64,000 nt of DNA from Chitiniphilus purpureus (lineage in GTDB: Bacteria > Pseudomonadota > Gammaproteobacteria > Burkholderiales > Chitinibacteraceae): contig NZ_CP106753.1 in NCBI RefSeq assembly GCF_025642115.1, forward strand, positions 2,255,501-2,319,500, written 5' to 3'. Made by a program: the position numbers and the translations under genes. A model generated the notes under the pieces. That model ran no database searches and was not told where the DNA came from. It worked only from the letters and a program-made list of their open reading frames with translations. Of this stretch, positions 54,326-63,999 are shown in pieces (the first letter of the stretch is position 1; each line of letters begins with the position of its first letter).

Positions 54326-54364
54326 CTCGGCTTCGGCCGGCGTTTTTACCCAGGAGCCCTACAG

Positions 54365-55648
54365 ATGGAAAACAAAGTCACCCTGACCTACAACGGCGGT
54401 CAAGTCATCGATCTGCCGGTCCTGCCAGGTACGCTCGGCCCGTCCGTGGTCGATATCCGTGCTTTCTCCAAGACCGGCATGTTTACCTTCGACCCGGGTT
54501 TCCTGGCAACGTCGTCCTGCGAATCCAAGATCACCTTCATCGATGGTGACGAGGGCCAGCTCTACTACCGTGGCTATCCGATCGAGCAACTGGCCGAACA
54601 CAGCGACTATCTGGAAGTGTGCTACCTGCTGGTGTATGGCGAGCTGCCGACCGCCACGCAGAAGGCCGAGTTCGAACGCACCGTGATGAAGCACACCATG
54701 GTCCACGACCAGTTGACCCGCTTCTTCAACGGCTTCCGCCGCGATGCCCACCCGATGGCGATGATGGTTGGCGTCACCGGCGCGCTGTCGGCGTTCTACC
54801 AGGACAGCCTTGACATCGCCGAGCCCGAGCACCGCAAGGTCGCGATCTACCGCCTGATCTCCAAGATCCCGACCATCGCGGCGATGTGTTACCGCTACAA
54901 CCAGGGTCTGCCGTTCAACTACCCGAAGAACGACCTGGGCTACACCGCCAACTTCCTGCACATGATGTTTGCCACGCCGTGCGAGGAATACACGCCGAAC
55001 CCGGTGCTGGTGCGTGCGCTCGACCGCATCTTCACGCTGCATGCCGACCACGAGCAGAACGCCTCGACTTCGACGGTGCGTCTGGCCGGCTCGTCGGGCG
55101 CCAACCCGTTCGCCTGCATCGCTGCCGGCATCGCCTGCCTGTGGGGCCCGTCGCACGGTGGCGCCAATGAAGCCGTGCTGAAGATGCTTGACGAGATCGG
55201 CTCGGTCGACAACGTGCCGGCCTTCATGGAAGGCGTGAAGAACAAGACCCACAAGCTGATGGGCTTCGGTCACCGCGTGTACAAGAACTTCGACCCGCGC
55301 GCCAAGATCATGAAGCAGACCTGCGACGAGGTGCTGAACGAGCTGGGCCTGCGTGACGACCCGCAGTTCCAGCTGGCGATGAAGCTCGAAGAGATCGCGC
55401 TGAACGACCCGTATTTCATCGAGCGCAAGCTCTACCCGAACGTCGACTTCTATTCGGGCATCGTGCTCACGGCGCTGGGTATCCCGGTGTCGATGTTCAC
55501 CGTGATCTTCGCGCTGGCCCGCACCGTGGGCTGGATCAGCCACTGGAACGAGATGATCTCCGATCCGGGCATGAAGATCGGCCGCCCGCGCCAGCTGTAT
55601 ACCGGCGCCGCCCGCCGCGACTACGTGCAGGTGGCCCAGCGCGGCTGA
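54365..55648 (+). CDS. gltA: Citrate synthase
   Basis: A 427-residue type II (hexameric) citrate synthase. Active-site His in [12 protein letters not shown] and [15 protein letters not shown], Asp in [29 protein letters not shown]. The N-terminal domain ([19 protein letters not shown]) is that of the NADH-sensitive proteobacterial form. It is 39 bp after sdhE. Confidence 0.98.
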   Translation: MENKVTLTYNGGQVIDLPVLPGTLGPSVVDIRAFSKTGMFTFDPGFLATSSCESKITFIDGDEGQLYYRGYPIEQLAEHSDYLEVCYLLVYGELPTATQKAEFERTVMKHTMVHDQLTRFFNGFRRDAHPMAMMVGVTGALSAFYQDSLDIAEPEHRKVAIYRLISKIPTIAAMCYRYNQGLPFNYPKNDLGYTANFLHMMFATPCEEYTPNPVLVRALDRIFTLHADHEQNASTSTVRLAGSSGANPFACIAAGIACLWGPSHGGANEAVLKMLDEIGSVDNVPAFMEGVKNKTHKLMGFGHRVYKNFDPRAKIMKQTCDEVLNELGLRDDPQFQLAMKLEEIALNDPYFIERKLYPNVDFYSGIVLTALGIPVSMFTVIFALARTVGWISHWNEMISDPGMKIGRPRQLYTGAARRDYVQVAQRG

Positions 55649-55761
55649 GCCCGGTTCGACAACAGCGCCGTTGCCATGTACAGCGGCGCAGCACCATCAC
55701 GGATTTGCCCAAGAACAGGTTGCAGCCGCGCCACGCGCCGGCTGAAGGATAGCCCCGTATC

Positions 55762-58581
55762 ATGATGAAAGAACTGGAACTCAATTCCCATCTCTTTGGT
55801 GGGAATGCCCCGTTCGTCGAGGATCTGTACGAACAATACCTTGCCGATCCGGCAGCCATCGATCCCAAGTGGCGCGACTACTTCGACAAGCTGCAGCAGA
55901 CCGATGGCGGCAACGAGCGCGACATCGCACGCGGGCCGATCGAGGAGTCGTTCGTGCGGCTGGCGCGCCAGCCGCGTCTTGGGGCCGTGCGCGACGTGGC
56001 CGCCGAGCGTGAGGCCAGCCGCAAGCAGGTGGCAGTGCTGCGCCTGATCGATGCGCACCGGCTGCTGGGCAGCCGCGCCGCCGATCTCGATCCGCTCAAG
56101 CGCATGGATGTGGCACCGGTTCCCGAGCTTGATCCTGGCCACTACCAGCTTTCCAGCGCCGACATGGCAGTGCAGTTCAATTGCGGCAATCTGGCCGGCC
56201 CGGAGAGCGCACCGCTGTCGGACATCCTGTCGCGGCTGCGCCAGACCTACTGCAGCCACATCGGCATCGAATCGATGCACATCACCAGCACCCGCGAACG
56301 CATGTGGGTGCAGGCCTACTTCGAAGAGCGGCTGTCGACGCCCCAGTTCGGCGTCGAGCAGAAAAAGCGCATGCTCAAGCAGGTGACCGCCGCTGAGACC
56401 ATGGAGCAGTACCTGCACCGCAAGTACGTCGGCCAGAAGCGTTTCTCGCTCGAAGGTGGCGAGAGCTTCATCGCCGCGATGGATCATCTGGTGCAGGGCG
56501 CCGGGCGCGAGGGCGTGCAGGAAATGGTGATCGGCATGGCCCACCGTGGCCGCCTGAACGTGCTGGTCAACACGCTGGGCAAGCTGCCGCGCGACCTCTT
56601 CAGCGAGTTCGAAGGCCGCCCCACCACCGATCTGCCGTCGGGCGACGTGAAGTACCACAACGGCTTCTCCGCCGATATCCCGACGCCGGCCGGCCCCATC
56701 CACTTGAGCCTCGCGTTCAACCCGTCGCACCTGGAGATCGTCAATCCGGTGGTGGTGGGCTCGGTGCGCGCGCGCCAGCAGCGCCGCGGCGACAAGCATG
56801 GTGAGCAGGTGCTGCCGGTGCTGGTGCATGGCGATTCGGCCTTCATCGGGCTTGGCACCAACCAGGGCACCTTCAACCTGTCGCAGACCCGTGGCTACGG
56901 CACCGGCGGCACGGTGCATATCGTGATCAACAACCAGGTGGGCTTCACCACCTCCGACCCGCGCGACAACCGCTCGACGCTGTACTGCACCGACATCGCC
57001 AAGATGGTCGAAGCGCCGGTGATCCATGTGAACGGCGACAATCCGGAGGCGGTGTGTTTCGCCGTGGAAGCGGCGCTGGCCTATCGCAAGGAATTCCAGA
57101 AGGACGTGGTGATCGACCTCGTGTGCTTCCGCAAGCACGGCCACAACGAGGCGGATGATCCCTATGTGACGCAGCCGATGATGTACCGCAAGATCGCGGC
57201 GCATCCGGGCGTACGCAAGAAGTACGCCGACCGGCTGATCGCCGAGGGCGTGGTCAGCGTCGAAGAGGCCGACGGCTTCATCCAGGCCTATCGCGAGGCG
57301 CTCGATCGTGGCGAGCACGTCGAGCAGACCACGCTCACCGACTACAAGCGCAACTTCGCGATCGATTTCTCCAAGTACATGGGCAACCACTGGCGCACGC
57401 CGGTGGCAACCGCGGTACCGCAGGCCGACCTCGTGCGCCTGACCGAGAAGTTCACCAGCGTGCCCGAAGGCTTCAAGCTGAGGAACACAGTCGAGAAGAT
57501 CGTCAACGAGCGCCGCGAGATGGTGGCCGGCAACGTCGGCGTCGATTTCGGCATGGCCGAGCACCTGGCCTACGCCACGCTGTTGACCGAAGGCTACGCC
57601 GTACGCATCTCGGGCGAGGACTCAGGCCGCGGCACCTTCAACCATCGCCATGCCGTGCTGCACGACCAGAACCGCGAGAAATGGAACGAGGGCGTCTACA
57701 CCCCGCTGCAGCATCTGTCGGACAACCAGGCGCACTTCCTCGTCATCGACTCCATCCTCAACGAGGAAGCGGTGCTGGCCTTCGAATACGGCTACGCCAG
57801 CTCCGCGCCGGAAGAGCTCACCATCTGGGAAGCGCAGTTCGGCGACTTTGCCAACGGCGCGCAGGTGGTGATCGACCAGTTCATCACCTCGGGCGAGACC
57901 AAGTGGGGCCGGCTGTGCGGGCTGACCATGATGCTGCCGCATGGCTACGACGGCCAGGGCCCCGAGCACAGCTCGGCCCGCGTCGAGCGCTATCTGCAGC
58001 TCTGTGCCGAGCACAACATCCAGGTGGTGCAGCCGACCGAGGCCGCGCAGATCTTCCATGTGCTGCGCCGGCAGATGCTGCGCCCGGTCAGGAAGCCGCT
58101 CGTCATCATCATGAGCAAGCGCCTGCTGAAGGCCAAGATCGCGGCCAGCCCGATCGAGCAATTTACCAGCGGCGAATTCCGCAACGTGATCGGCGATGCA
58201 GCCCAGCTTGATGCCAAGAAGGTCAAACGCGTGATCGTCTGCGCCGGTCAGGTCTATTACGACCTGGACAACGCCCGCAAGGAGCGCGAGGTCAAGGATA
58301 TCGCCGTGGTGCGCATCGAGCAGCTCTATCCGTTCCCCACCGAGGAGCTGCAGGCGGAGATCGCCAAGTATCCGAACGCCCGCGAGTTGGTGTGGGTGCA
58401 GGAGGAGCCGCGCAACCAGGGTGCCTGGCACCAGATCCGCCACCGCCTCGAAGGCGTGATGAATCCCAAGCAGGTGCTCAAGTACGCCGGCCGGCAATCC
58501 TCGGCCTCACCTGCAGTGGGTTACATGAGCAAGCACACCGCCCAGCTCAAGGCCTTCCTCGACGAGGCGATGACGCTGTAG
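55762..58581 (+). CDS. sucA: 2-oxoglutarate dehydrogenase E1 component
   Basis: A 939-residue thiamine-diphosphate enzyme. N-terminal FGGNAPFVEDLYEQYLADPAAIDPKWRDYF, TPP-binding region MVIGMAHRGRLNVLVN and HGDSAFIGLGTNQGTFNLS, GGTVHIVINNQVGFTT, then transketolase-like C-terminus. It decarboxylates 2-oxoglutarate and passes the succinyl group to SucB. A 113-bp spacer separates it from gltA. Confidence 0.98.
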   Translation: MMKELELNSHLFGGNAPFVEDLYEQYLADPAAIDPKWRDYFDKLQQTDGGNERDIARGPIEESFVRLARQPRLGAVRDVAAEREASRKQVAVLRLIDAHRLLGSRAADLDPLKRMDVAPVPELDPGHYQLSSADMAVQFNCGNLAGPESAPLSDILSRLRQTYCSHIGIESMHITSTRERMWVQAYFEERLSTPQFGVEQKKRMLKQVTAAETMEQYLHRKYVGQKRFSLEGGESFIAAMDHLVQGAGREGVQEMVIGMAHRGRLNVLVNTLGKLPRDLFSEFEGRPTTDLPSGDVKYHNGFSADIPTPAGPIHLSLAFNPSHLEIVNPVVVGSVRARQQRRGDKHGEQVLPVLVHGDSAFIGLGTNQGTFNLSQTRGYGTGGTVHIVINNQVGFTTSDPRDNRSTLYCTDIAKMVEAPVIHVNGDNPEAVCFAVEAALAYRKEFQKDVVIDLVCFRKHGHNEADDPYVTQPMMYRKIAAHPGVRKKYADRLIAEGVVSVEEADGFIQAYREALDRGEHVEQTTLTDYKRNFAIDFSKYMGNHWRTPVATAVPQADLVRLTEKFTSVPEGFKLRNTVEKIVNERREMVAGNVGVDFGMAEHLAYATLLTEGYAVRISGEDSGRGTFNHRHAVLHDQNREKWNEGVYTPLQHLSDNQAHFLVIDSILNEEAVLAFEYGYASSAPEELTIWEAQFGDFANGAQVVIDQFITSGETKWGRLCGLTMMLPHGYDGQGPEHSSARVERYLQLCAEHNIQVVQPTEAAQIFHVLRRQMLRPVRKPLVIIMSKRLLKAKIAASPIEQFTSGEFRNVIGDAAQLDAKKVKRVIVCAGQVYYDLDNARKEREVKDIAVVRIEQLYPFPTEELQAEIAKYPNARELVWVQEEPRNQGAWHQIRHRLEGVMNPKQVLKYAGRQSSASPAVGYMSKHTAQLKAFLDEAMTL

Positions 58582-58587
58582 ATCCAA

Positions 58588-58609
58588 CGCGGCGGCAGGG
58601 GCCGCCGCG
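58588..58609 (+). repeat. Hairpin between sucA and sucB
   Basis: Perfect 9-bp stem CGCGGCGGC / GCCGCCGCG with a 4-nt loop, followed by TCTTG. Without a T-run it is more likely a processing or stability element than a terminator. Confidence 0.5.
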
Positions 58610-58646
58610 TCTTGTCACAAGCAAGAGCCATTTGGAGATTTGAAAG

Positions 58647-59882
58647 ATGATCGTAGAAATCAAGGTGCCGCAACTGCCCGAATCGGTATCGGAAGCGACG
58701 CTGCTGCAGTGGAAGAAGAAGGAAGGCGAAGCGGTCGCGCGCGACGAGAACCTGATCGATATCGAGACCGACAAGGTCGTGCTCGAAATCCCCGCGCCGC
58801 AGGCCGGGGTGCTGGTGTCCATCGTCAAGAAGGACGGTGACACCGTCACCAGCAACGAAGTGATCGCCACCATCGATACCGAGGCCAAGGCCGGTGCTGC
58901 CGCGCCGGCTCCGGCTGCGCCGGCCCCGTCGCAGGAGCAAAAGCGCGTCGAGGCAGCCGCCAAGGCCGCCGGCGTCGAGGCCTCGGCTGTCGGCTTCGGC
59001 ACCGCGGTGATGCCCGCCGCCAAGAAGCTTGCCGCCGACAACAATGTCGACCTTTCCAAGGTGGAAGGCTCGGGCCGCGGCGGCCGCGTGCTCAAGGAAG
59101 ACGTGCAGAACGCCGTCGCCGGCGGCAGCAAGCCCGCCGCACCGGCACCGGCCGCAGCGCCGGTGGCGGTGGCCCAGGGCGAACGCCCCGAACAGCGCGT
59201 GCCGATGAGCCGCCTGCGCCAGCGGGTTGCCGAGCGTCTGCTGCAGTCGCAGCAGACCAACGCCATCCTCACCACCTTCAATGAAGTGAACATGAAGCCG
59301 GTGATGGACCTGCGCAACAAGTACAAGGACCGCTTCGAGAAGGAACACGGCGTGAAGCTCGGCTTCATGGGTTTCTTCGTCAAGGCCGTGGTCGCCGCGC
59401 TGAAGAAGTACCCGATCGTCAACGCCTCGGTCGACGGCAACGACATTGTCTACCATGGCTACTTCGACATCGGCGTGGCGGTCGGCTCGCCGCGTGGCCT
59501 CGTGGTGCCGATCATCCGCAATGCGGATCAGCTCTCCCTTGCCGACATCGAGAAGACCATCGCCGACTTCGGCAAGCGCGCCCAGGAAGGCAAGCTCACG
59601 GTCGAGGAACTCACCGGCGGCACCTACACCATCTCCAACGGCGGCACCTTCGGTTCGATGATGTCCACCCCCATCATCAACCCGCCGCAATCGGCCATCC
59701 TCGGCATGCATGCCACCAAGGAGCGTGCCGTGGTCGAGAACGGCGAGATCGTGGTGCGTCCGATGATGTACCTGGCGCAGTCGTACGACCACCGCATCAT
59801 CGACGGCCGCGAAGCCGTGCTGTCGCTGGTCGCGATCAAGGAAGCGATCGAAGACCCGGCACGTTTGCTTTTGGATCTGTAA
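58647..59882 (+). CDS. sucB: Dihydrolipoyllysine succinyltransferase (2-oxoglutarate dehydrogenase E2)
   Basis: 411 residues. One lipoyl domain with [11 protein letters not shown] (lipoyl Lys), an Ala/Pro linker, a subunit-binding domain ([34 protein letters not shown]) and the catalytic domain ending [13 protein letters not shown] (HxxxDG). It forms the core of the complex. Confidence 0.98.
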   Translation: MIVEIKVPQLPESVSEATLLQWKKKEGEAVARDENLIDIETDKVVLEIPAPQAGVLVSIVKKDGDTVTSNEVIATIDTEAKAGAAAPAPAAPAPSQEQKRVEAAAKAAGVEASAVGFGTAVMPAAKKLAADNNVDLSKVEGSGRGGRVLKEDVQNAVAGGSKPAAPAPAAAPVAVAQGERPEQRVPMSRLRQRVAERLLQSQQTNAILTTFNEVNMKPVMDLRNKYKDRFEKEHGVKLGFMGFFVKAVVAALKKYPIVNASVDGNDIVYHGYFDIGVAVGSPRGLVVPIIRNADQLSLADIEKTIADFGKRAQEGKLTVEELTGGTYTISNGGTFGSMMSTPIINPPQSAILGMHATKERAVVENGEIVVRPMMYLAQSYDHRIIDGREAVLSLVAIKEAIEDPARLLLDL

Positions 59883-59883
59883 T

Positions 59884-60004
59884 TGAGTGAGGGGTGAGGA
59901 GTGAGGAGGGAGGTGTCAAAGCCGCTCTTTGCTCCAGCCCCTGTGATCAATCCGGATGGTGTGAGTGCAGCAATACCCCTCACACCTAACCCCTCACACC
60001 TCAC
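59884..60004. repeat. Inverted heptamer repeat array, sucB-lpd spacer
   Basis: Directly after sucB come purine-rich units of 7 bp (GAGTGAG, GGGTGAG, GAGTGAG). About 60 bp later come pyrimidine-rich complementary units CCCCTCA, CACCTAA, CCCCTCA, CACCTCA, ending just before the lpd ribosome site. The arms can pair as a long imperfect stem. Confidence 0.85.
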
Positions 60005-60015
60005 AGGTTTTTACC

Positions 60016-61446
60016 ATGTCCCAACAATTCGATGTCGTTGTCATCGGCGCCGGGCCCGGCGGCTATGTGGCGGCGATCCGTGCCGCGCAGCTCGGGTTCA
60101 AGACCGCCTGCATCGACGAGTTCAAGAACAAGGAAGGCAAGCAGAGCCTGGGTGGCACCTGCCTCAATGTCGGCTGCATCCCGTCCAAGGCGCTGCTCGA
60201 ATCGTCCGAGAACTGGGAGCGTATCGAGCACAAGTTCGAAGCGCATGGCATCTCGGTGACCGGCGCCCAGTTCGATGTGAAGAAGATGCTGGAGCGCAAG
60301 GACGGCATCGTCGCCAAGCTCACGCAGGGTGTTGCCTATCTGTTGAAGAAGAACAAGGTGACCGCGCTGTTCGGCCACGGCAAGCTCTTGGCGCACAAGG
60401 ATGGCGCGTGGCAGATCGAGGTCGCCGGCGAGGCGACCGAGACCGTGACCGCCACCCACGTGATCATCGCCACCGGCTCGGTGCCGCGCCAACTGCCGGG
60501 CACCCCGACCGACAACAAGCTGATCCTCGACAACGAGGGTGCACTGGCGATTCCCGAGGTGCCGAAGAAGCTTGGCGTGATCGGCGCCGGCGTGATCGGC
60601 CTGGAAATGGGCTCGGTGTGGAAGCGGCTCGGTGCCGACGTCACCATCCTCGAAGCCGCGCCGGGTTTCCTGCTCGCCGCTGACGAGGCGGTAGCCAAGG
60701 AAGCGCAGAAGATCTTCACCAAGGACCTGGGCCTCAGGATCAGCACCTCGGTGAAGATCGGCGAAGTGAAGCCGGGCAAGAACAATGTCACGGTCAGCTA
60801 CGCCGACAGCGAGGGCAAGGAATACAGCGAGACCTTCGACAAGCTGATCGTCGCCATCGGCCGGGTGCCCAATACCTGGAACCTGGCCGCCGACGCGGTG
60901 CAGCTGCCGCTCGACGAGCGTGGCTTCGTCGTGGTCGATGATGCGTGCCGTACCAGCCTGCCCAACCTGTGGGCGATCGGTGACGTGGTGCGCGGCCCGA
61001 TGCTGGCGCACAAGGCCTCCGAGGAAGGTGTGGCGGTGGCCGAGCGTCTGGCCGGCCAGCATCCGCATATCGATTTCAACACCGTGCCGTGGGTGATCTA
61101 TACCAGTCCCGAGATGGCCTGGGTCGGCAAGACCGAGCAGCAGCTGAAGAAGGAAGGCGTCGACTACCGCAAGGGCCAGTTCCCGTTCAGCCCGAACGGC
61201 CGTGCACTGGGTCTTGGTGAGACTGCCGGCTTCGTCAAGATGCTGGCCGATGCCAAGACCGACCGTATCCTCGGCGTACACATCATCGGCCCCTATGCCT
61301 CGGAGCTGATCACCGAAGCCGTGGTGGCGATGGAGTTCAACGCCAGCTCGGAAGACATCGCCCGCATCGTCCACGCCCACCCGTCGCTCTCGGAAGCCTT
61401 GCATGAGGCGGCCCTTGGCGTCGACAAGCGCGGCCTGCACAGCTAA
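60016..61446 (+). CDS. lpd: Dihydrolipoyl dehydrogenase (E3)
   Basis: A 476-residue FAD disulfide reductase reoxidising lipoamide. FAD motif [21 protein letters not shown], redox disulfide [16 protein letters not shown] domain [21 protein letters not shown] and C-terminal [14 protein letters not shown]. The conserved ATG is used; an earlier in-frame ATG lies in the repeat array. Confidence 0.97.
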   Translation: MSQQFDVVVIGAGPGGYVAAIRAAQLGFKTACIDEFKNKEGKQSLGGTCLNVGCIPSKALLESSENWERIEHKFEAHGISVTGAQFDVKKMLERKDGIVAKLTQGVAYLLKKNKVTALFGHGKLLAHKDGAWQIEVAGEATETVTATHVIIATGSVPRQLPGTPTDNKLILDNEGALAIPEVPKKLGVIGAGVIGLEMGSVWKRLGADVTILEAAPGFLLAADEAVAKEAQKIFTKDLGLRISTSVKIGEVKPGKNNVTVSYADSEGKEYSETFDKLIVAIGRVPNTWNLAADAVQLPLDERGFVVVDDACRTSLPNLWAIGDVVRGPMLAHKASEEGVAVAERLAGQHPHIDFNTVPWVIYTSPEMAWVGKTEQQLKKEGVDYRKGQFPFSPNGRALGLGETAGFVKMLADAKTDRILGVHIIGPYASELITEAVVAMEFNASSEDIARIVHAHPSLSEALHEAALGVDKRGLHS

Positions 61447-61452
61447 ATCCCC

Positions 61453-61585
61453 GAGAAGAGGGAAGAGGAAGGACACGACGGGAAGAGAGAAGAGGGAAGA
61501 GGGAAGGGTAACAACCCTTCTCCCTTCTCCCTTCTCCCTTCCCCGACAACTTCCCCTTCTCCCTTCCCTGTTACCACTTCTCTCA
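61453..61585. repeat. Inverted heptamer repeat array, lpd-sucC spacer
   Basis: Polypurine units of the AGAGGGA type (61453-61509) face CCCTTCT units (three perfect copies from 61515). The tip loop is AACAA. A second pyrimidine block (TTCCCCTTCTCCCTTCCC) follows before the sucC ribosome site. Different unit from the neighbouring arrays, same period and layout. Confidence 0.85.
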
Positions 61586-61597
61586 TAGGGAACGAAG

Positions 61598-62767
61598 ATG
61601 AACTTGCATGAATACCAAGCCAAGGAACTGCTGGCCAAATACGGCCTGCCGGTCCAGAAGGGCATCCTGGCCACCTCGGCCGAAGAAGCGGCCGCGGCCT
61701 ACGATCAACTCGGCGGCAAGTTCGCCGTCGTCAAGGCCCAGGTGCATGCCGGCGGCCGCGGCAAGGCCGGTGGTGTCAAGGTGGTGAAGAGCCGCGAAGA
61801 AGCCGCTGCCGAAGCCCAGCGCCTGATCGGCACCAATCTGGTGACCTACCAGACCGACGCGGCCGGCCAGCCGGTGAACTCGGTGCTGGTGTGTGAAGAC
61901 ATGTACCCGGTGCAGCGCGAGCTTTACCTGGGCGCCGTGGTCGATCGCGGCTCGCAGCGCGTGGTGTTCATGGTGTCGACCGAAGGTGGCGTCGAGATCG
62001 AGAAGGTCGCCGAGGAAACCCCGGAAAAGATCATCAAGATCGAAGTCGATCCGCTGGTCGGCATGCAGCCGTTCCAGAGTCGCGACGCTGCGTTTGCGCT
62101 GGGCCTTGCCGGTGACCAGGTCGCCGCGTTTTCCAAGCTGATGCTGGGTGCCTACAAGGCCTTCGTCGAGAATGACTTCGCGCTGTTCGAAGTGAACCCG
62201 CTGGCACTGCGTGAAAACGGCCAGCTCGCCTGCGTCGACGGCAAGATCAACCTCGACTCCAACGCCCTCTATCGCCACCCGGCCCTCTTGGCCCAGCGCG
62301 ACAAGAGCCAGGAGAACGAGCGCGAGGTGAAGGCCTCCGAGTTCGATCTGAACTACGTGGCACTGGAAGGCAACATCGGCTGCATGGTGAACGGCGCCGG
62401 CCTCGCGATGGCCACCATGGACATCATCAAGCTCAAGGGCGGCCAGCCGGCCAACTTCCTGGACGTGGGCGGCGGCGCCACCAAGGAGCGCGTGATCGAA
62501 GCCTTCAAGCTGATCCTGGCCGATACCTCGGTCAAGGGCGTGCTGATCAACATCTTCGGCGGCATCGTCCGTTGCGACATGATCGCCGAGGCCATCATCG
62601 CCGCAGTGAAGGAAGTGAACGTGACCGTGCCGGTGGTGGTGCGTCTGGAGGGCAACAACGCTGAACTTGGCGCCAAGATCCTCGACGAATCCGGCCTCAA
62701 GCTGACCTCGGCCCAGGGCCTGAACGATGCGGCCGAGAAGATCGTTGCTGCCGTTGCCGCCCTGTAG
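61598..62767 (+). CDS. sucC: Succinyl-CoA synthetase beta subunit
   Basis: A 389-residue ATP-grasp subunit. Starts [38 protein letters not shown] (nucleotide loop), [22 protein letters not shown] and [11 protein letters not shown]. With SucD it makes ATP/GTP from succinyl-CoA. Confidence 0.98.
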   Translation: MNLHEYQAKELLAKYGLPVQKGILATSAEEAAAAYDQLGGKFAVVKAQVHAGGRGKAGGVKVVKSREEAAAEAQRLIGTNLVTYQTDAAGQPVNSVLVCEDMYPVQRELYLGAVVDRGSQRVVFMVSTEGGVEIEKVAEETPEKIIKIEVDPLVGMQPFQSRDAAFALGLAGDQVAAFSKLMLGAYKAFVENDFALFEVNPLALRENGQLACVDGKINLDSNALYRHPALLAQRDKSQENEREVKASEFDLNYVALEGNIGCMVNGAGLAMATMDIIKLKGGQPANFLDVGGGATKERVIEAFKLILADTSVKGVLINIFGGIVRCDMIAEAIIAAVKEVNVTVPVVVRLEGNNAELGAKILDESGLKLTSAQGLNDAAEKIVAAVAAL

Positions 62768-62770
62768 ATC

Positions 62771-62901
62771 TGTGAGGAGTGAGGCGTTAGGAGTGAGGTG
62801 CAACCCCGCTGCTAATTCCTTTCCCGGCACTATTTGAGATGAACAGGTCGTGATGGTGATGTGTGAGGTTTTACCCCTCACCCCTCACCCCTCACACCTC
62901 A
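62771..62901. repeat. Inverted heptamer repeat array, sucC-sucD spacer
   Basis: Right after sucC come units TGTGAGG, AGTGAGG, CGTTAGG, AGTGAGG. Before sucD come CCCCTCA (three tandem copies) and CACCTCA, ending two bases before the AAGGA ribosome site. Same unit as in the sucB-lpd array. Confidence 0.85.
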
Positions 62902-62913
62902 CAAGGAAAAATC

Positions 62914-63801
62914 ATGAGCGTTCTCGTCAACAAAGACACGAAAGTGCTGGTGCAAGGTTTCACCGGCAAGAACGGCACCTTCCACGCCGAACAGGCGCTG
63001 AAGGTCGGTACCAAGGTGGTCGGCGGCGTGACCCCGGGCAAGGGTGGCAGCGAGCACCTGGGCCTGCCGGTGTTCAACACCATGAAGGACGCGGTGCGCG
63101 CCACACAAGCCGATGCCTCGGTGATCTACGTGCCCGCGGCCTTCGCCAAGGATTCCATCCTCGAAGCCATCGATTCGGGTGTGAAGCTGATCGTCTGCAT
63201 CACCGAAGGCGTGCCGACCCTGGACATGCTGTACGTGAAGAAGGCCGTGGACGAAGCCGGCATCCGACTGATCGGCCCGAACTGCCCCGGCGTGATCACC
63301 CCGGGCGAGTGCAAGATCGGCATCATGCCGTGGCACATCCATAACCCGGGCCGCATCGGTATCGTCTCGCGCTCCGGCACGCTGACCTATGAAGCCGTGG
63401 CGCAGACCACCGCGCTGGGCCTGGGCCAGTCGACCTGCATCGGCATCGGTGGCGATCCGATCCCGGGCACCAGCCATATCGATGCGCTGAAGCTGTTCCA
63501 GGACGATCCGGATACCGACGCCATCGTGATGATCGGCGAGATCGGCGGCACCGCCGAGGAAGAAGCGGCCGAATTCGCCAAGAGCTACGTCAAGAAGCCG
63601 GTGGTCGGCTACATCGCTGGTGTGACCGCGCCCAAGGGCAAGCGCATGGGCCATGCCGGTGCCATCATCTCCGGCGGCAAGGGCACGGCCGAGGAGAAGT
63701 TCAAGGCATTCGAGCGCGCCGGCATCGCGTATACCCGCAGCCCGGCCGAGATCGGCAAGACCATGTTCGAACTGCTCAAGAGCAAGGGTCTCGTGAAGTA
63801 A
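62914..63801 (+). CDS. sucD: Succinyl-CoA synthetase alpha subunit
   Basis: 295 residues. CoA-binding [48 protein letters not shown], and phospho-His in [18 protein letters not shown]. Last gene of the cycle cluster. Confidence 0.98.
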   Translation: MSVLVNKDTKVLVQGFTGKNGTFHAEQALKVGTKVVGGVTPGKGGSEHLGLPVFNTMKDAVRATQADASVIYVPAAFAKDSILEAIDSGVKLIVCITEGVPTLDMLYVKKAVDEAGIRLIGPNCPGVITPGECKIGIMPWHIHNPGRIGIVSRSGTLTYEAVAQTTALGLGQSTCIGIGGDPIPGTSHIDALKLFQDDPDTDAIVMIGEIGGTAEEEAAEFAKSYVKKPVVGYIAGVTAPKGKRMGHAGAIISGGKGTAEEKFKAFERAGIAYTRSPAEIGKTMFELLKSKGLVK

Positions 63802-63820
63802 CCTCAGCCTGTATTGCTGG

Positions 63821-63854
63821 ATGCAAAACGCCACCCTCGGGTGGCGTTTTGCAT
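63821..63854. terminator. Strong terminator after sucD
   Basis: Perfect 16-bp stem ATGCAAAACGCCACCC / GGGTGGCGTTTTGCAT with a 2-base centre. The CGTTTTGC end gives a T-run, and AAAA on the other arm makes it work for the convergent gene too. Confidence 0.88.
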
Positions 63855-63900
63855 GGCGCGCCGCCCCCCGTATGGGTGGCGCCGCAGCATTGCTGCCGCG

Positions 63901-63999
63901 TCAGTCCGGACAGTACTGATAGGCGTAGATGCAGACCTGATTGGTCGAGCCCTGTTCGCACACATTGCGCTTGATTTCGCACCACAGCGACTCGGCCGA
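63901..63999 (-). CDS. Cys-rich protein C-terminus (partial)
   Basis: An open frame enters from the right edge and ends at TGA. Its last 32 residues contain four evenly spaced Cys (LWCEI, NVCEQ, QVCIY, YCPD). It converges with sucD across a two-way terminator, which supports a real gene. The spacing suggests disulfides in a secreted protein or a metal site; no family is recognised. Confidence 0.45.
   Translation of the reverse strand, partial: SAESLWCEIKRNVCEQGSTNQVCIYAYQYCPD

Noticed and set aside
55621..57564. Long open frame antisense to sucA (647 codons)
   Set aside because: Same cause; sucA is certain by motifs over its full length.
59884..62901. CRISPR array
   Set aside because: Units are only 7 bp without unique spacers, and no cas genes are nearby.
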